From Urechis unicinctus (Eukaryota; Annelida; Polychaeta; Xenopneusta; Urechidae): a stretch of 64,000 bases of DNA. Of the stretch, positions 61,401-64,000 are shown piece after piece. How positions within the stretch are numbered: the first letter of the stretch is position 1; every line of letters starts with the position of its first letter. Location of the stretch: the NCBI GenBank assembly GCA_034190875.2, contig CM067354.1:10101122-10165121 (forward strand), read 5' to 3'. Below the pieces are notes generated by a model, which worked only from the letters and a program-made list of their open reading frames with translations, made no database searches and had not been told where the DNA came from. Position numbers and translations under genes: made by a program.

Positions 61401-62200
61401 ACAAAATGACAATTAATGCAAGCATCTATGCGTCCGTTTTGAACTTTTATATGAAGTGTTGCAAAATCAGAACAAAACTGTAACATTCGACGCATATGAG
61501 TTATCTCTTATGCATCGTCATTAATGACCAAATAACATATTGGGTCCAATAATGTATGATAATTAATTTACATACACACGACGTCTGTTAGGTTGAATGC
61601 TACCACATCTTCACCAATGCAGATAGTTGTTTCATCTTGCTGGGAATATATATGGATCGATACATTTCTTATCTGACCGCATCTTGCAACTGAATAAGTG
61701 ACCTTTGTTATTAAATGATTGGTGTGGTAATGCAATTATTTTAGCTAGTCATTTGTCGATACTAACACAGTGCTCTTTACATATTCATATACGTATTCAC
61801 AATATATTTTACTACAGAGCGCCAACGGCAACAATGCTGGTGGCAGAAACACTAAAACTTGATCTGCGAGACATGTCCACACTTGATTGATCAGATTCTC
61901 TTTGCCTGCCATTTGATTAATTAGCATGAAGGTCTGTATGAATATTTCACTGCGCCAAAAAGAAAGTTGATTGTGTTGGTGTGCTTGCTGGGTATTGAAT
62001 GCCCGTAATATTTGTTACGATTATTTGATATTTTCATCACGTTTTAGAGTTAAGAAAAGACAGATTATGTGATGATTTTACACCATACAGGTCAGACCTA
62101 GTTATACACGACGGACAAAAAACAATTTGATTATTCTCGGAGCTCTCAGTCCTGAAAGTAACACTCATAATAATTTAGAACCTTAAAAGCACAAGACTGT
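58450..62200. other. No gene recognised
   Basis: Short open frames only. A small imperfect repeat of 'agcttagc' words occurs at 58805-58920. Confidence 0.5.
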
Positions 62201-62272
62201 AATTTATATGTGCGAACACAGGATTTGTTATCTGAGAAATGGTCTTGACTTGGGGAAAGGTGTGAATTTGAC

Positions 62273-62357
62273 ATCGATGCTAGATTTCACATCGTTGGTA
62301 GATCTAAAGACGATGTGTGTGTCTAAATCTGGAATCGATATGGAATCTAGCATCGAT
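62273..62357. repeat. Nested perfect inverted repeats (cruciform-like)
   Basis: The outer arms ATCGATGCTAGATT (62273-62286) and AATCTAGCATCGAT (62344-62357) are perfect over 14 bases. Inside them CACATCGT (62288-62295) and ACGATGTG (62310-62317) form an 8-bp hairpin. The structure lies inside a 69-codon plus-strand open frame (62208-62417) with no family resemblance. Confidence 0.85.
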
Positions 62358-62759
62358 AGCTATTTTAGCCCCAAAATAGAAGTGAGCATCAGAAGAAGTG
62401 CAAATGACTGCGTATGACGCCGAAAATGTAGGCGCTCCGTGATTGGCTGCGCAAAAGACTTGTTCCTTGCCGAGCATATGTGGTTGTTCGCGCTTAACTC
62501 AAGTCGAAACTAAGAACACAGGTTTGTGTTTGTGATTTGGTTGCGTATTGCCCGCTTTGTTGTCAATAAACTATCGTCTATTGTGAGGTTCTTCTTGAGA
62601 GGGGGACACATGATAGGTCGTTGGTTCATATGTTGAGATAAGCACAACTGATAATTTATATTACCTTGAACGATTCCGAAGCAGATTTTACTGTCATGTC
62701 AATAACCTTGCTGCTGGTTGCTTTTTCGAATGCAAAGTCTGGTATCACAGCATTATGAT

Positions 62760-63235
62760 CTCGTGCATTTGCCAAACATATGCTTAACAGTAATATTGGG
62801 TGATTACATCTGCATAACAAGAACACATTCAGGATGAATATTACTCGCTTAGCTGCAGTGAGCTATGTGCTTATAGCCGTCCGTTTAGAATTGTCATAAG
62901 ATATTAGGAGAAGGATGGTACCCCAGCCACTCTGGTTTCTGCCCAATAGGAATCATAAAGCAGAAGTATGATTGAGGGATATGCGTGATAACCCCTATAA
63001 TTGTACTTGCCTATTTGCCTTTAATGACAAATTGTTGGCAGTGTGGTGTAAATTGGTCACAAATGGAAATCGTAAATCATATTTTATGCGTAATTGCGAG
63101 ATCCGAGCGCAAAATATAATGTGCATATGCAAAACTTGTTCATCGTCTAAAGTGAATCACGCATCGAAATCACCATATCGGCGCCTCCCACTGATTCTGA
63201 AAGACGGGTGCTTTAAGACAGAATGAAATAGAGCC
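62760..63235 (+). repeat. Diverged direct duplication, copy 1
   Basis: It matches 63440-63840 in order: 'ctcgcttagctgc', 'cataagatat', 'aatgaca-attgttggca', 'aaattgg', 'gcgcaaa', 'cttg-tcatc-tc-ta-agtga' and 'tcaccata--ggc'. The copies are strongly diverged, with an offset of about 660 bases. Confidence 0.75.
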
Positions 63236-63439
63236 TAGAGGTTTGGTGATAACTGCGTCGGTTTCCAAATGTGATGTGCATGTCAGCACTTGAGTATTCG
63301 CTTAACGAACCTTGCTCAAGATACGCTGGGGGATGTAACAACAAAAACTCGATTATAAAATTCTTAAATATATGTGCTGCATAATGACACTTCAATTTGT
63401 CTTGTTAAACAACCTTCTCCTCTACCGCTAGTTTAACCT

Positions 63440-63840
63440 GTTTGGATATAATGCTCAACGGTTACCTCCACATAAAACGAACAATGATAAATAATGCATC
63501 AAATACAAACTCGCTTAGCTGCTTTGCACTCTCTGCTTGAAGCCGACGGTTGTGATAGCCATAAGATATATGGGATTTATAAGGATTTTACCCGGGCCAC
63601 AATATTTTTAGCTTCAATCGACGCATCTTGTACCACACTTTACTGGAACTGATGATGATCGCTTTGATTGTAATTCCTAGTATTCCTAATGCTAATGACA
63701 TATTGTTGGCATTTTAGAGAAAATTGGTGGGAATCGTTAACCGTAAAAGCGCAAACAAACTTGCTCATCATCTAGAGTGAGTCAAGATCACCATACTGGC
63801 ACCAACCATTGACAATGTAACAAATAACGCAAGCGATGAA
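63440..63840 (+). repeat. Diverged direct duplication, copy 2
   Basis: The second copy of 62760-63235 in the same orientation. It contains 'actcgcttagctgc' near 63510, 'ccataagatata' near 63560, 'gacatattgttggca' near 63697 and 'gatcaccatactggc' near 63786. No coding potential was noticed in either copy. Confidence 0.75.
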
Positions 63841-64000
63841 ATATGTTAGCCATGCGCCAATTACTGGATGAATGACCAAACTGTAATACTTGCTGCATCT
63901 TTAACACACATCTCACTGACTGTTGGGTGCTTGAAGGAAGGTTTATATATAGAATAGACGTTTCGTGTTCACTGGTCTGGTGACCAATTGTGCTGTGCAT

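Noticed and set aside
61256-61483. YMDD word in an open frame (61343-61354), like a reverse transcriptase active site
   Set aside because: No other RT motif (fingers, QGSPLS-like palm motif or thumb) is present in any nearby frame, so it is a chance match.

Overview
The window looks like gene-poor nuclear DNA of an animal, probably an invertebrate. It is AT-rich, has no long open frames outside one cluster, carries long (TA)n tracts, shows diverged dispersed and tandem repeats at several scales, and contains a 100-N assembly gap. Two loci contain protein remnants of Polinton/Maverick elements (adintovirus-like virus-derived DNA transposons). I cannot place the species. No bacterial operon, CRISPR array, rRNA or convincing tRNA gene was seen.

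Layout. 1-10.3 kb: two diverged direct copies of a dispersed repeat (about 0-3.1 kb and 7.0-10.2 kb), plus an inverted pair of segments (5.7-5.95 and 7.68-7.93 kb) that share a reading frame. 10.3-21.2 kb: nothing recognised. 21.2-23.5 kb: a roughly 170-bp tandem array built from ATTCATG-type palindromic words, a possible tRNA-derived SINE, and a second diverged tandem repeat. 25.1-25.7 kb, minus strand: a decayed Polinton integrase. 29.3-29.9 and 47.2-47.8 kb: TA islands. 45.50-45.60 kb: the gap. 45.6-47.2 kb: two unassigned open frames and a GGGGTA inverted repeat.

51.4-57.1 kb is the main object, a truncated Polinton. A DNA polymerase B 3' end on the plus strand (with an apparent GT-AG intron at the KLLGNSYG motif) converges on a minus-strand virion-gene block. 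Read from the right, the block holds a 175-aa ORF of unknown function, a small Cys/Trp-rich ORF, a 77-aa ORF, a small conserved basic protein, a short conserved protein joined to the back half of a penton-like minor capsid protein, a glycine/arginine-rich small virion protein, the double-jelly-roll major capsid protein, and the adenain-type cysteine protease. The larger genes are broken by frameshifts and stops. The 175-aa and 77-aa ORFs are intact, and the former has a TATA box and a strong Kozak context. Packaging ATPase, integrase and the polymerase N-terminus are absent from this locus. Direct copies of a host-type repeat lie on both sides (about 51.0 and 58.25 kb).

The genes in this block would normally act together: the polymerase and integrase replicate and insert the element, while MCP, penton, small virion proteins and protease form a capsid. 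Here the set is a genomic fossil, with the right-hand accessory ORFs as the least explained part. 57.5-64 kb holds a nested perfect inverted repeat (62.27-62.36 kb) and a diverged duplication (62.8-63.84 kb).
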